NCBI GenBank assembly: GCA_013339895.1
Contig: JABACO010000011.1
Coordinates: 3,927,306 to 3,991,305, forward strand
Length of the DNA stretch: 64,000 nucleotides
Source of the DNA: Ephydatia muelleri
Lineage: Eukaryota > Porifera > Demospongiae > Spongillida > Spongillidae
Direction of reading: 5' to 3'
Position numbers and translations under genes: made by a program. Below the pieces are notes generated by a model that was given only the letters and a program-made list of their open reading frames with translations, was not told where the DNA came from and did not search any database. Positions 23,206 through 35,965 of the stretch are shown one piece after another; the stretch's first letter is position 1; each line of letters opens with the position of its first letter.

Positions 23206-23725
23206 ACATCTATATTGCACAATGTTAATGCTATTACTGCAAATCTACTTGCACAGAGTGCTGAGTGCATTGCAACAATAAAATTAACGTTTTGAACAAC
23301 ATTGCTTTTGAAGCAACAATGCACAAATGCATTTATCATGAGATCGGTATTGCACAATGTTAATGCTATTACTGCAAGTATACTGCTACAGAATGCTAAT
23401 TGCAATGCAACAATAAGATTAACATTTTACATAACATTGCTTATGAAAAGCAACAATGCACAAATGCCTTGATCAATGTTAATGCTATTACTCTAAGTAT
23501 TCTGCCACAGAGTGCTACGTGCAATGCAGCAATAACATTAACGTTTTGCACAACATTGCTTATGAAAAGCACAAATGAGTTTATAATGAGATCGGTACTG
23601 CACAATGTTAATGCTATTACTGCAAGTATACTGTCACAGAGTGCTGAGTGGTTAGCAACAATAAGATTCACACTTTGCACAACATTGCTTATGATATGCA
23701 ACAATGCACAAATGAGGTTTTCAAG
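23206..23725. repeat. 135-bp satellite family, block 1
   Basis: Tandem, diverged copies. One full unit is 23221-23355, starting AATGTTAATGCTATTACTGC and recurring at 23356, about 23475 and 23604 (spacings 135, 119 and 129). Each unit contains TACTGC.ACAGA.TGCT, GCAACAATAAGATTAAC, and the core CACAACATTGCTTATGA followed by AAGCAACAATGCACAAATG. Mirror copy at 62731-63255. Confidence 0.85.
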
Positions 23726-24055
23726 CAATCACAGTGCTTTGCACAACTATGCTTATCATCAGCAACGCAATGCACAACTATGCTTATCATAAGCAATGCA
23801 ATGCCCACTGATGCTTATCATAAGCAATGCAATGCATAACTGTGCTTAACATAAGCAATTTAATTCCAATGCATGGCACAACTATGCTTATCGTGCCATT
23901 TAATTCCATTGCATTCTCCAACTATGCTAATTATAAGCCATTTAATTCCAATGCATGGCACAACTATGCTTATCATAAGCCATTTAATTCCATTGCATTC
24001 TACAACCATGTTTATCATTGCTGTGGCAGTAAACTTGCAATAATAGCATTAATAT
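23726..24055. repeat. 42-bp satellite, small forward block
   Basis: About eight units in the TATGCTTATCATAAGC orientation with AATTTAATTCCAATGCAT between, set between two blocks of the 135-bp family. Mirror copy at about 62403-62730. Confidence 0.85.
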
Positions 24056-24345
24056 CAATCTAATGATAAATGCGCGTTGTGCATTGTTGCTAATCTTGAG
24101 CAATTTTGTGCAAAATATTAATCTTAATCTTGCATTAAAATCAGCATTGTGTGGCAGTGTACTTACATTAATAGCATTAATAATGAGCAGTACTGATCTT
24201 ATGAAAAACGGATTCATGCATTGTTTCTTATCATAAGCAATGTTGAGTTTAATGATAATCTTATTGTTGCATCGCGCTCAGCACTCTGGCTGTATACTTA
24301 CAGTAAGCGCATTAATATTGTACAATATATATTCTGGCATTTGGG
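24056..24345. repeat. 135-bp satellite family, block 2
   Basis: About two diverged units (GTGCATTGTTGCTAATCTTG, GGCAGTGTACTTACATTAAT, GTATACTTACAGTAAGCGCA). Mirror copy at about 62113-62402. Confidence 0.75.
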
Positions 24346-26835
24346 CCATTTAATTCCAATGCATTGCACAACTATGCTTATCATAAGCCATTTAATTCCA
24401 TTGCATTCTACAACCATGTTTATGATAAGCCATTTAATTCCAATGCATGGCAATCACAGTGCATTGCACAAATATGCTTAACATAAGCACCGCAATCCAA
24501 ATGCATTGCACAACTATTCTTATCATTAGCAATTTAATTCCAATGCATTGCACAACTATGCCTATCATAAGCAAAGCAATCACAGTGCATTGCACAACTA
24601 TGCTTAACATAAGCACCGCAATCCAAATGCATTGCACAACTATTCTTATCATTAGTAATTTAATTCCAATGCATTGCACACTATGCCTATCATAAGCAAA
24701 GCAATCACAGTGCATTGCACATAAGCAATCTAATTATAATGCATTGCACAACTATGCTTATCGTAAGCAATTTAATTCCAAAGCATTGCACAACTATGCT
24801 TATTTTAAGCAAAGCAATCGCAGTGCATTGCACAACTATGCTTAACATAAGCACCGCAATCCAAATGCATTGCACAACTTTTCTTATCATTAGCAATTTA
24901 ATTCCAATGCATTGCACAACTATGCCTATCATAAGCAAAGCAATCACAGTGCATTGCACAACTATGGTTAACTACCATAAGCAATCTAATTCCAATGCAT
25001 AGCACAACTATGCTTATCGTAAGCAATTTAATTCCAAAGCATTGCACAACTATGCTTACTTTAAGCAAAGCAATCACAGTGCATTGCACAAGTATGGTTT
25101 ACATAAGCAATCTAATTCCATTGCATTGCACGACTATGCTCATCATAAGCGCTTAATTTAATTCCAATGCCTTGCACAACTATGCTTATCATAAGCAAAG
25201 CAATCACAGTGCATTGCACAACTATGGTTAACATAAGCAATCTAATTCCAATGCATTGCACAACTATGCTCATCATAATCAATGTAATTCCAATGCATGG
25301 CACAACTATAAGCAACGCAACACAGTGCATTGCACAACAATGGTTAAAATAATCACCGCAATCCAAATGCATTGCACAACTTTGTTTATCATAAGCAATT
25401 TAATTCCAATGCATTGCACTACTGTGCTTATCATAAGCCATTTTATTCCTATACATTTCGCTTATCATAAGCAATTTTAATCCAATGCATGGCACAAGTA
25501 TGCTTATCATAAGCAATTTAATTCCAATGCATGGCACAACTATGCTTATCATGCCATTTAATTCCATTGCATTCTCCAACTAGGCTTATCACAAGCCATT
25601 TAATTCCATTGCATTCTACAACAATGTTTATCATCAATCATTTAATTCCAATGCATGGCACAACTATGCTCATCATAATCAATTTAATTCCAATGCATGG
25701 CACTACTATGTTTATCATAAGAAAAGCTATCACAGTGCTTTGCACAACTATGTTTAACATAAGCAGCGCAATCCATATGCATTGCACAACTATGTTTATC
25801 ATAAGCAATTTAATTCCAATGAATTGCACAACTATGCTTATCATAAGGAAAGCAATCACAGTGCTTTGCACAACTATGTTGTGCAAAGCACACGCAATGC
25901 AATGCACAACTGTGCTTAACATAAGCAATTTAATTCCAAAAGCAAAGCAATCACAGTGCATTGCACAACTGTGGTTAACATGAGCAAAGCAATCCAAATG
26001 CAATGCACAACTATTATTATCATAAGCAATTTAATTCCAATGTATTGCACAACTATGCTTATTATAATCAATTTAATTCCAATGCATGGCACAACTATGC
26101 TTATCATAAGAAAAGCTATCACAGTGCATTGCACAACTATGCTTAACATAAGTAACGCAATCCAAATGCATTGCACAACTGTGTTTATCATAAGCCATTT
26201 AATTCCAGTGCATTGCACTACTGTGCTTATCATAAGCCATTTAATTCCAATGCATTGCATAACTATGCTTATCGTAAGCAATTAAAATTCCAATGAATTG
26301 CACAACTATGCTAATCATCAGCTATGCAACGCACAACTATGCTTATCGTAAGCAACGCAATGCACACCGATGCTTATCATAAGCAATGTAATGCACAACT
26401 GTGCTTATCATAAGCAAAGCAATCACAGTGCATTGCACAACTATGTTTATCATAAGCAATTTAATTCCAGTGCATTGCACTACTGTGCTTATCATAAGCA
26501 ATTTAATTCCAATGCATTGCACATCTATGCTTATCATAAGCAAAGCAATCACAGTGCATTGCGCAACTATGGTTAACATAAGCAATTCAATTCCAATGAA
26601 TTGCACAACTATGCTTATCATCAGCAATGCAACGCACAACTATGCTTATCATCAGCAATGCAACGCACAACTATGCTTATCATCAGCAATGCAACGCACA
26701 ACTATGCTTATCATAAGCAAAGCAATCACAGTGCATTGCACAACTATGGTTAACATAAGCAATTCAATTCCAACACCTATCATAAGCAACGCAATGCACA
26801 CAGATGCTTATCATAAGCAATGCATTGCATTGCTA
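24346..26835. repeat. 42-bp satellite array, forward orientation
   Basis: Roughly 60 tandem units in the orientation ...GCACAACTATGCTTATCAT then AAGCAATTTAATTCCAATGC. Three interleaved unit types are seen: TTTAATTCC (type A), AAAGCAATCACAG (type B) and ACGCAATCCAAA (type C). Ends at an orientation switch near 26818-26845. Mirror copy at 59623-62113. Confidence 0.92.
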
Positions 26836-28815
26836 ATAATTAACATAGTTGTGAAATGTATTGGAATTAAATTGCGTATGATAAGCAAAGTTGTGCATTG
26901 CATTGGAATTAAATTTCGTACGATAAGCATAGTTGTGCAATGCATTAGAATCAAATGCCTTATGACAAAAATAGTTGTACAATGCAATGTAATTAAATGG
27001 CTTATGATAAGCATAGACCCTGCTTTGGAATCAAATTGCAGATGATGATCATAGTTGTGCAATGCATTTGGATTGCGTTGCTTATAATAAGCATAGTTGT
27101 GCAATGCTTTGGAATTAAATTGCTTACGATAAGAATAGTTGTGCAATGCATTGGAATTAAATTGCTTATATTAAGCATAGTTGTGCATTGCATTGCATAT
27201 GATAAGCATAGATGTGCATTGCATTGGTTATTATAAGCATATTTGTGCAATACATTGGAATTAAATGGCTTATGATAAGTATACTTGTGCCATGCAATGG
27301 AATTAAATGGCTTATCATAAACATGGTTGTAGAATGCAATAAAATTAAATGCCTTATGATAAGCATAGTTGTGCCATGCATTATAATTAAATTGCTCATA
27401 TTAAGCATAGTTGTGCATTGCATTGCATATATGATAAGCATAGATGTGCATTGCATTGGTTATTATAAGCATATTTGTGCAATACATTGGAATTAAATGG
27501 CTTATGATAAGCATACTTGTGCCATGCAATGGAATTAAATGGCTCATCATAAACATGGTTGTAGAATGCAATGGAATTAAATGCCTTATGATAAGCATAG
27601 TTGTGCCTGCATTGTAAGTAAAGGGCTTATGATTAGCATTGTTGGAGTGATAAGCATAGTTGTGCAATGCATTGGAATGAAATGGCTAATGATGAACATA
27701 GTTGTGCAATGCATGAAGATTGCGCTGCTTATGTTAAACATAGTTGTGCAATGCACTGTGATTGCTTTGTTTATGATAAGCATAGTTGTGCAATGCATTG
27801 TAATTAAATTGCTTATGATAAGCATAGTAGAGCAATGCATTGGAATTAAATTGCTTTTGTTAAGCACAGTTGTTCATTGCATAGCTTATGATAAGCATCG
27901 GTGTGCATTGCGTTGATTATGATATGCATAGTTGTTCAATGGATTGGAATGAAATGGCTAATGATGAACATAGTTGTGCAATGCATTTGGATTGCGTTGC
28001 TTATGTTAAGCATAGTTGTGCATTGCATTGGAATTAAATTTCGTACGATAAGCATAGTTGTGCAATGTATTAGAATCAAATGGCTTATTACAAAAATAGT
28101 AGTACAATGCAATGTCATTAAATGGCTTGATAAGCATAGACCACTGCATTGGAAACAAATTGCAGATGATAATTATAGTTGGGCAATGCATTTGGATTGC
28201 GTTGCTTATGTTAAGCATAGTTGTGCAATGCACTGTGATAGCTTTTCTTATGATAAGCATAGTTGTGCCATGCATTGGATTTAAATTGATTATGATGAGC
28301 ATAGTTGTGCCATGCATTGGAATTAAATTGATTATGATGAGCATAGTTGTGCCATGTATTGGAATTAAATGATTTATGATAAACATGGTTGTAGAATGCA
28401 ATGGAATTAAATGGCATGATAAGCACAGTTGTGCCATGCATTGGATTTAAATTGATTATGATGAGCATAGTTGTGCCATGCATTGGAATTAAATTGATTA
28501 TGATGAGCATAGTTGTGCCATGCATTGGAATTAAATTGATTATGATGAGCATAGTTGTGCCATGCATTGGAATTAAATGATTTATGATAAACATGGTTGT
28601 AGAATGCAATGGAATTAAATTACTTATGATAAGCATTGTAGAGCAATGCATTGGAATTAAATTCCTTATGTTAAGCACAGTTGTGCATTGCATTGCTTAT
28701 GATAAGCATCAGTGGGCATTGCGTTGCTTATGATAAGCATAGTTGTGCGTTGCGTTGCTGTTGATCAGCATAGTTGTGCCATGCATTGGAATTAAATTGC
28801 TTATGCTTAAGTCAA
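26836..28815. repeat. 42-bp satellite array, reverse orientation
   Basis: The same units read as reverse complement (...GCATAGTTGTGCAATGCATT then GGAATTAAATTGC...). Its first ~770 bp are the reverse complement of 35190-35960 (paired positions sum to 62,794), so a smaller inverted repeat is nested inside the left arm. Confidence 0.92.
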
Positions 28816-31500
28816 AAGCAATGTTGTATTATATGTTTATCTTAAAGTTGCTTTGCTCTCTGCTCTCTGTGGCATATGCTTTCAGTAATGGCATTAATGT
28901 ACAATATAGATAAAGATTGTTGCTTATCATAAGCAATGCTGTGCAAAATGTTAATCTTATTGTTGCAATGCACTCAGCACTCTTTAGCAGTATACTTGCC
29001 GTAATAGAATATGGTTGTCAAGATAAAGGCATTAGTGCATTGTTGCTTAACTAAAGCAATATTGTGCATAATGTTAATCTGTGTTGCATTGCACTCAGCA
29101 CTCTTTAGCAGTATACTTGCTGTAATATTATTAACATTGCAGAATATGGTTGTCAAGATAAAGGCATTAGTGCATTGTTGCTTAACTAAAGCAATATTGT
29201 GCAAAATGTTAATCTGTGTTGCATTGCACTCACCATTCTGTGGCAGTATGTTTGCATCAATAGCATTAACATTGAGCAGTAACAATCTGCATTGTTGCTT
29301 AACAAAAGCAATATTGTGCAACATGTTAATCTTAGTGTTGCATTGCACACACCATTCTGTGGCAGTATACTTGCAGTAATACCATTAACATTTTACAATA
29401 CCGATCTCATGATGAACGTGCGTTTGTGAATTGTAGCTTATCATAAGCAATGTTGGGCAAAATGTTTATCTAATTGTTGCATTGCACTCAGAACTCTGTG
29501 GGCTGTATACTTACTGAAATAGCATTAACATTGTACAATAGAGATAAAGGCATTTGTGCATTGTTGCTCATCATAAGAAATGTGCTAAATGTTAATCTTA
29601 TTGTAGCAATGCATACAAGCACTATTGGCATTATACTTGCAGCAATAGCATGAACATTATGTGCAATATGGACGTCAAGGTAAAGGCATTTGTGCATTGT
29701 TGCTTATCATAAGCAATGTTATGAAAAATATTAATCTTACGGATGCATTGCTTTCAGCACCCTGTGGCAGTATACTTGCATTAATAGCATTAACATTGTG
29801 AAATACCGTTCTCATGATAAACGCATTTCTCGATTGTTGCTTTTCGTAAAGCAATGTTGTGCAAAATGTCAATCTTATTATTAATAGCTTTGCACTCAGT
29901 ATTTTGTGGCAGTATTCTTGCAGTAATCACATTGTTAGATTAGTGTAATTAACATTGTAAAATATAGATAAAGGCATTTGTGCTATCATAAGCAGAAATG
30001 TATTGCCCAATGTTAATCCTTTTAATGCAAGTTTACTGCCACATGGTGCTGAAAGCAGTGCCACACAACGATTAACGATTTTAACAACATTGCTTTTGAT
30101 AAGCAACAATGCACAAATGCGTTTATCATCAGTTCGGTACTACAGAATGTTAATGGTATTATTGTAAGTATTCTGCCACAGAATGCTAATTGCAATGCAA
30201 CAATAATATTAACGTTTTGCACAACATTGATTATGATAAGCAACAAAATACAAATGCCTTTTATCTATCTTGTTCATGTTAATGCTATTATTGTAAGTAT
30301 ACTGCCAAAGAATGCCATTTGCAATGGTACATGTAATAACATTTACATTATGCACAACATTGCTTATGATAAGTAACAAAATACAAATGCCTTATTTTGA
30401 TATCCATATTCCACAATGTTAATTCTTTTACTGCAAGAATACTGCCACTGAATGTTGATTGCAATGCAACAATAAAATAAACATTTTGCACAACATTGCT
30501 AATAAAAAGCAACAATCGAAAAATGAGTTCATTATGAGATCGGTAATGCAAAATGTTAATGCTATACTGGCAAGTATACTGCCACAGAGTGCTGAGTGCA
30601 ATGCAACACAATGATTGACATTTTCCATAACATTGCTTTTGATATGCTGCAATGCAAAAATGACTTTATCTTGACATCCACATTCACAATGTTTATGCTC
30701 TTGCTGCAAGAATACTGCCTCAGAGTGCTGAATGAAATGCAACAATAAGATTAACATTGTGCACAACATTGCTTATGCACAAATGCCTTTATGTATATTG
30801 TACAATGTTAATGCTATAAGAATAAGTATACAGCCTCAGAGTGCTGAATGCAATGCAACAATTACATTAACATTATGCACAACATTGCTTATGATAAGAA
30901 ACAATTCACAATACTGTCACAGAGTGCTGAGCGCAATGCAAAAGTAACATTAACATTTTGCACAAAATTGCTTATGATAACAACAATGCACAAATGCCGT
31001 TATCGATACTCTAAAATGTTAACGCGATTACTATACTGCTACTTTGTATACTGCTACACAGTCCACAGTGCAATGGAACATTAAGATTAACGTTTTTTAA
31101 CGATTAACAAAATTCCGTATGAAAAGCAACAATGCACAAATGAGTTTATCGTGAGATCGGTACGACATAATGTTAATGTATAACTGCAAGTATACTGTCA
31201 GAGTGCTGAGTGCAATGTCAGAATAAGATTAACACTTTGCGCAACATTGCATATGAAATGCAACAATGCACAAATGACGTTTACAAGTTAAGGGTATTGC
31301 ACAATGTGATAGTAATGTACAATGCGCCAATAAGATCAACGCTTTACACAACATTGCGTATGATAAGCCACAAAGCACAATTGCCTTTATCTTGACATCT
31401 ATATTGCACAATGTATTATAATGCTTATACTGCAGATATACTTGCTCAGACTGCTGAGTGTATCGCAACAATAAGATTAACTTTTTGCAGAATATTGCTT
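28816..31500. repeat. 135-bp satellite family, main left block
   Basis: About 20 diverged units, with the first half (to about 29990) and second half in opposite orientations. The left half reads CACTCAGCACTCTGTGGCAG then TATACTTGC; the right half reads GCAAGTATACTGCCACAG then AGTGCTGAGTGCAATGCAAC. The switch lies near 29920-30010. Units vary in length by small indels and are clearly older than the 42-bp array. Mirror copy at 54956-57645. Confidence 0.85.
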
Positions 31501-31705
31501 ATGATTGCTTATGATAAGCGTAGTTGTGCAATGCATTGGAATTAAATTGCTTATGATAAGCATAGTTGCGAAATGCATAGGAATAAAATGGCTTATGATA
31601 AGCACAGTAGTGCAATGCATTGGAATTAAATTGCTTATGAAAAACAAAGTTGTGCAATGCATATGGATTGCTATTTTAACCATAGTTGTGCAATGCACTG
31701 TGTTG
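31501..31705. repeat. 42-bp satellite, short reverse block
   Basis: Five units in the GCATAGTTGTGCAATGC orientation, ending at the junction GTGTTGCGTTGCTATGC where the orientation flips. Mirror copy at 54757-54955. Confidence 0.85.
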
Positions 31706-34700
31706 CGTTGCTATGCTTATCATCAGCAACGCAACGCACAACTATGCTTATCATAAGCAACGTAATGCCCACTGATGCTAATCATAAGCAATGCAATGCA
31801 CAACTGTGCTCAACATAAGGAATTTAATTCCAATGCATTGCTCTACTATGCTTATCATAAGCCATTTAATTCCAATGCATGGCACAACTATGCTTATCAT
31901 GCCATTTAATTCCATTGCATTCTACAACCATGTTTATCATAAATCATTTAATTCCAATACATGGCACAACTATGCTCATCATAATCAATTTAATTCCAAT
32001 GCATGGCACAACTATGCTTATCATAAGAAAAGCTATCACAGTGCTTTGAACCACTATGCTTAACATAAGCAGGACAATCCATTTGCATTGCACAACTATG
32101 TTCATCATTAGCCATTTCATGCCAATGCATTGCACAACTATGCTTATCATAAGCAACGCAATGCACACCGATGCTTATCATAAGCAATGCAATGCACAAC
32201 TATGCCTATCATAAGCAAAGCTATCACAGTGCTTTGAACCACTATGCTTAACATAAGCAGGACAATCCATTTGCATTGCACAACTATGTTCATCATTAGC
32301 CATTTCATGCCAATGCATTGCACAACTATGCTTATCATAAGCAACGCAATGCACACCGATGCTTATCATAAGCAATGCAATGCACAACTATGCCTATCAT
32401 AAGCAAAGCAATCACAGTGCATTGCACAACTATGGTTAACATAAGCAATCTAATTCCAATGCATTGCACAACTATGCTCATCATAAGAAATTTAATTCCA
32501 ATGCCTTGCTCAACTATGCTTATCATAAGCAAAGCAATCTCAGTGCATTGCACAACTATGGTTAACATAAGCAATCTAATTCCAATGCATTGCATAACTA
32601 TGCTCATCATAATGAATATAATTCCAATGCATGGCACAACTATAAGCAACACAACACAGTGCATTGCACAACTATGGTTAAAATAAGCACCGCAATCGAT
32701 ATGCATTACACAACTTTGTATATCATAAGCAATTCAATTCCAATGCATTACACTACTGTGCTTATCATAAGCCATTTTATTCCTATGCATTTCGCAACTA
32801 TGCTTATCATAAGCAATTTTAATCCAATGCATGGCACAAGTATGCTTAACATAAGCAGCGCAATCCATATGCATTGCACAACTATGTTCATCATTAGCTA
32901 TTTCATTCCAATGCATTGCACAACTATGCTTATCATAAGCAACGCAATGCACACCGATGCTTATCATAAGCAATGCAATGCTCAACTGCGCTTAACATAA
33001 GCAATTTAATTCCAATGCATTGCACAACTATGCTTAACAAAAGCAACGCAATCCAAATGCATTGCACAACAATGCTCATCATAAGCAATTTAATTCCAAT
33101 AAATTGCACAACTATGAAGCAAAGCAATCACAGTGCATTGCACAACTATGCCTATCATAAGCAAAACAATCACAGTGCATTGCACAACTATGATTAACAT
33201 AAGCAATCTAATTCCAATGCATTGCACAACTATGCTCATCATAAGAAATATAATTCCAATGCCATGCACAACTATGCTTATCATAAGCAAAGCAATCTCA
33301 GTGCATTGCACAACTATGGTTAAAATAAGCACCGCAATCGATATGCATTGCACAACTTTGATTATCATAAGCATTTCAATTCCAATGCATTGCACTACTG
33401 TGCTTATCATAAGCCATTTTATTCCTATGCATTTCGCAACTATGCTTATCATAAGCAATATTAATCCAATGCATGGCACAAGTATGCTTAACATAAGCAA
33501 TTTTATTCCAATGCGTGGCAATTATCGTGCCATTTAATTCCATTGCATTCTCCAACAATGCTAATTATAAACCTATTAATTCCAATGCATGGCACAACTA
33601 TGCTTATCATAAGCAATTTAATTCCAATGCATGGCACAACTATGCTTATCATAAGCATTTTAATTTCAATGCATTGCACTACTGTGCTTATCATAAGCCA
33701 TTTTATTCCTATGCATTTCGCAACTATGCTTATCATAAGCAATTTAAATCCAATGCATGGCACAAGTATGCTTAACATAAGCAATTTAATTCCAATGCGT
33801 GGCAATTATCGTGCCATTTAATTCCATTGCATTCTCCAACAATGGTAATTATAAGCCAATTAATTCCAATGCATGGCACAACCATGCTTATCATAAGCCA
33901 TTTAATTCCAATGAATTGCACAACAATGCTTATCATAAGCAAAGCAATCACAGTGCTTTGCACAACTATGTTTTACATAAGCAGCGCAATCCATATGCAT
34001 TGCACAACTATGTTTATCATAAACAATTTAATTCCAATGCATTGCACTACTGTGCTTATCGTAAACAATTTAATACCAAAGCATTGCACAACTATGCTTA
34101 TTTTAACACAACTATGCTTAACATAAACACCGCAATCCAAATGCATTGCACAACTATTCTTATCATGAGCAATTTAATTCCAATGAATTGCACAACTATG
34201 CCTATCATAAGCAAAGCAATCACAGTGCATTGCACAACTATGGTTAACATAAGCAATCTAATTCCAATGCATTGCACAACTATGCTCATCATAAGAAATT
34301 TAAATCCAATGCCTTGCACAACTATGCTTAAGCTATCTCAGTGCATTGCACAACTATGGTTAACATAAGCAATCTAATTCCAATGCATTGCATAACTATG
34401 CTCATTATAATAAATATAATTCCAATGCATGGCACAACTATAAGCAACACAACACAGTGCATTGCACAACTATGGTTAAAATAAGCACCGCAATCGATAT
34501 GCATTGCACAACTTAGTTTATCATAAGCAATTCAATTCCAATGCATTGCACTACTGTGCTTATCATAAGCCCTTTTATTCCTATGCATTTCGCAATTATG
34601 CTTATCATAAGCAATGTTAATCCAATGCATGGCACAAGTATGCTTAACATAAGCAATTTAATTCCAATGCGTGGCAATTATCGTGCCATTTAATTCCATT

Positions 34701-35965
34701 GCATTCTCCAACAATGCTAATTATAAGCCATTTAATTCCAATGCATGGCACAACTATGCTTATCATAAGCAATTTAATTCCAATGCATGGCACAACTATG
34801 CTTATCATAAGCATTTTAATTCCATTGCATTGTACAACTATGCTTATCATTAGCCATTTTATTCCATTGCATTCTACAACCATGTTTATCATAAATCATT
34901 TAATTCCAATGCATGGCACAACTATGCTTATCATAAGAAAAGCTATCACAGTGCTTTGCACAACTATGTCTAACATAAGCAGCGCAATCCATATGCATTG
35001 CACAACTATGTTCATCATTAGCTATTTCATTCCAATGCATTGTACAACTATGCTTATCATAAGCAACGCAATGCACACCGATGCTTATCATAAGCAATGC
35101 GATGCTCAACTGTGCTTAACATAAGCAATTTAATTCCAATGCATGGCACAACAATGCTTATCATAAGTAATTTAATTCCAATGAATTGCACAACTATGCT
35201 TATTTTAAGCAAAGCAATCAAAGTGCATTGCACAACTATGCCAATCATAAGCAAAGCAATCACAGTGCATTGCACAACTATGGTTAACATAAGCCATTTA
35301 ATTCCAATGTATTGCACAAATGTGCTTATAATAACCAATGCAATGCACATCTATGCTTATCATATATGCAATGCAATGCACAACTATGCTTAATATGAGC
35401 AATTTAATTATAATGCATGGCACAACTATACTTATCATAAGGCATTTAATTTTACTGCATTCTACAACCATGTTTATGATAAGCCATTTAATTCCATTGC
35501 ATGGCACAAGTATACTTATCATAAGCCATTTAATTCCAATGTATTGCACAAATATGCTTATAATAACCAATGCAATGCACATCTATGCTTATCATATGCA
35601 ATGCAATGCACAACTATGCTTAATATGAGCAATTTAATTCCAATGCATTGCACAACTATTCTTATCGTAAGCAATTTAATTCCAAAGCATTGCACAACTA
35701 TGCTTATTATAAGCAACGCAATCCAAATGCATTGCACAACTATGATCATCATCTGCAATTTGATTCCAATGCAGGGTCTATGCTTATCATAAGCCATTTA
35801 ATTACATTGCATTGTACAACTATTATTGTCATAAGCCAAATATTTGATTCTAATGCATTGCACAACTATGCTTATCGTACGAAATTTAATTCCAATGCAA
35901 TGCACAACTTTGCTTATCATACGCAATTTAATTCCAATACATTTCACAACTATGTTAATTATTAG
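31706..35965. repeat. 42-bp satellite array, forward orientation, left arm inner part
   Basis: About 100 units. Contains a 188-bp tandem duplication (31990-32199 repeated at 32178-32387) that is present once in the right arm. Ends near 35965 at the same orientation-switch sequence seen, inverted, near 26835. Confidence 0.92.
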
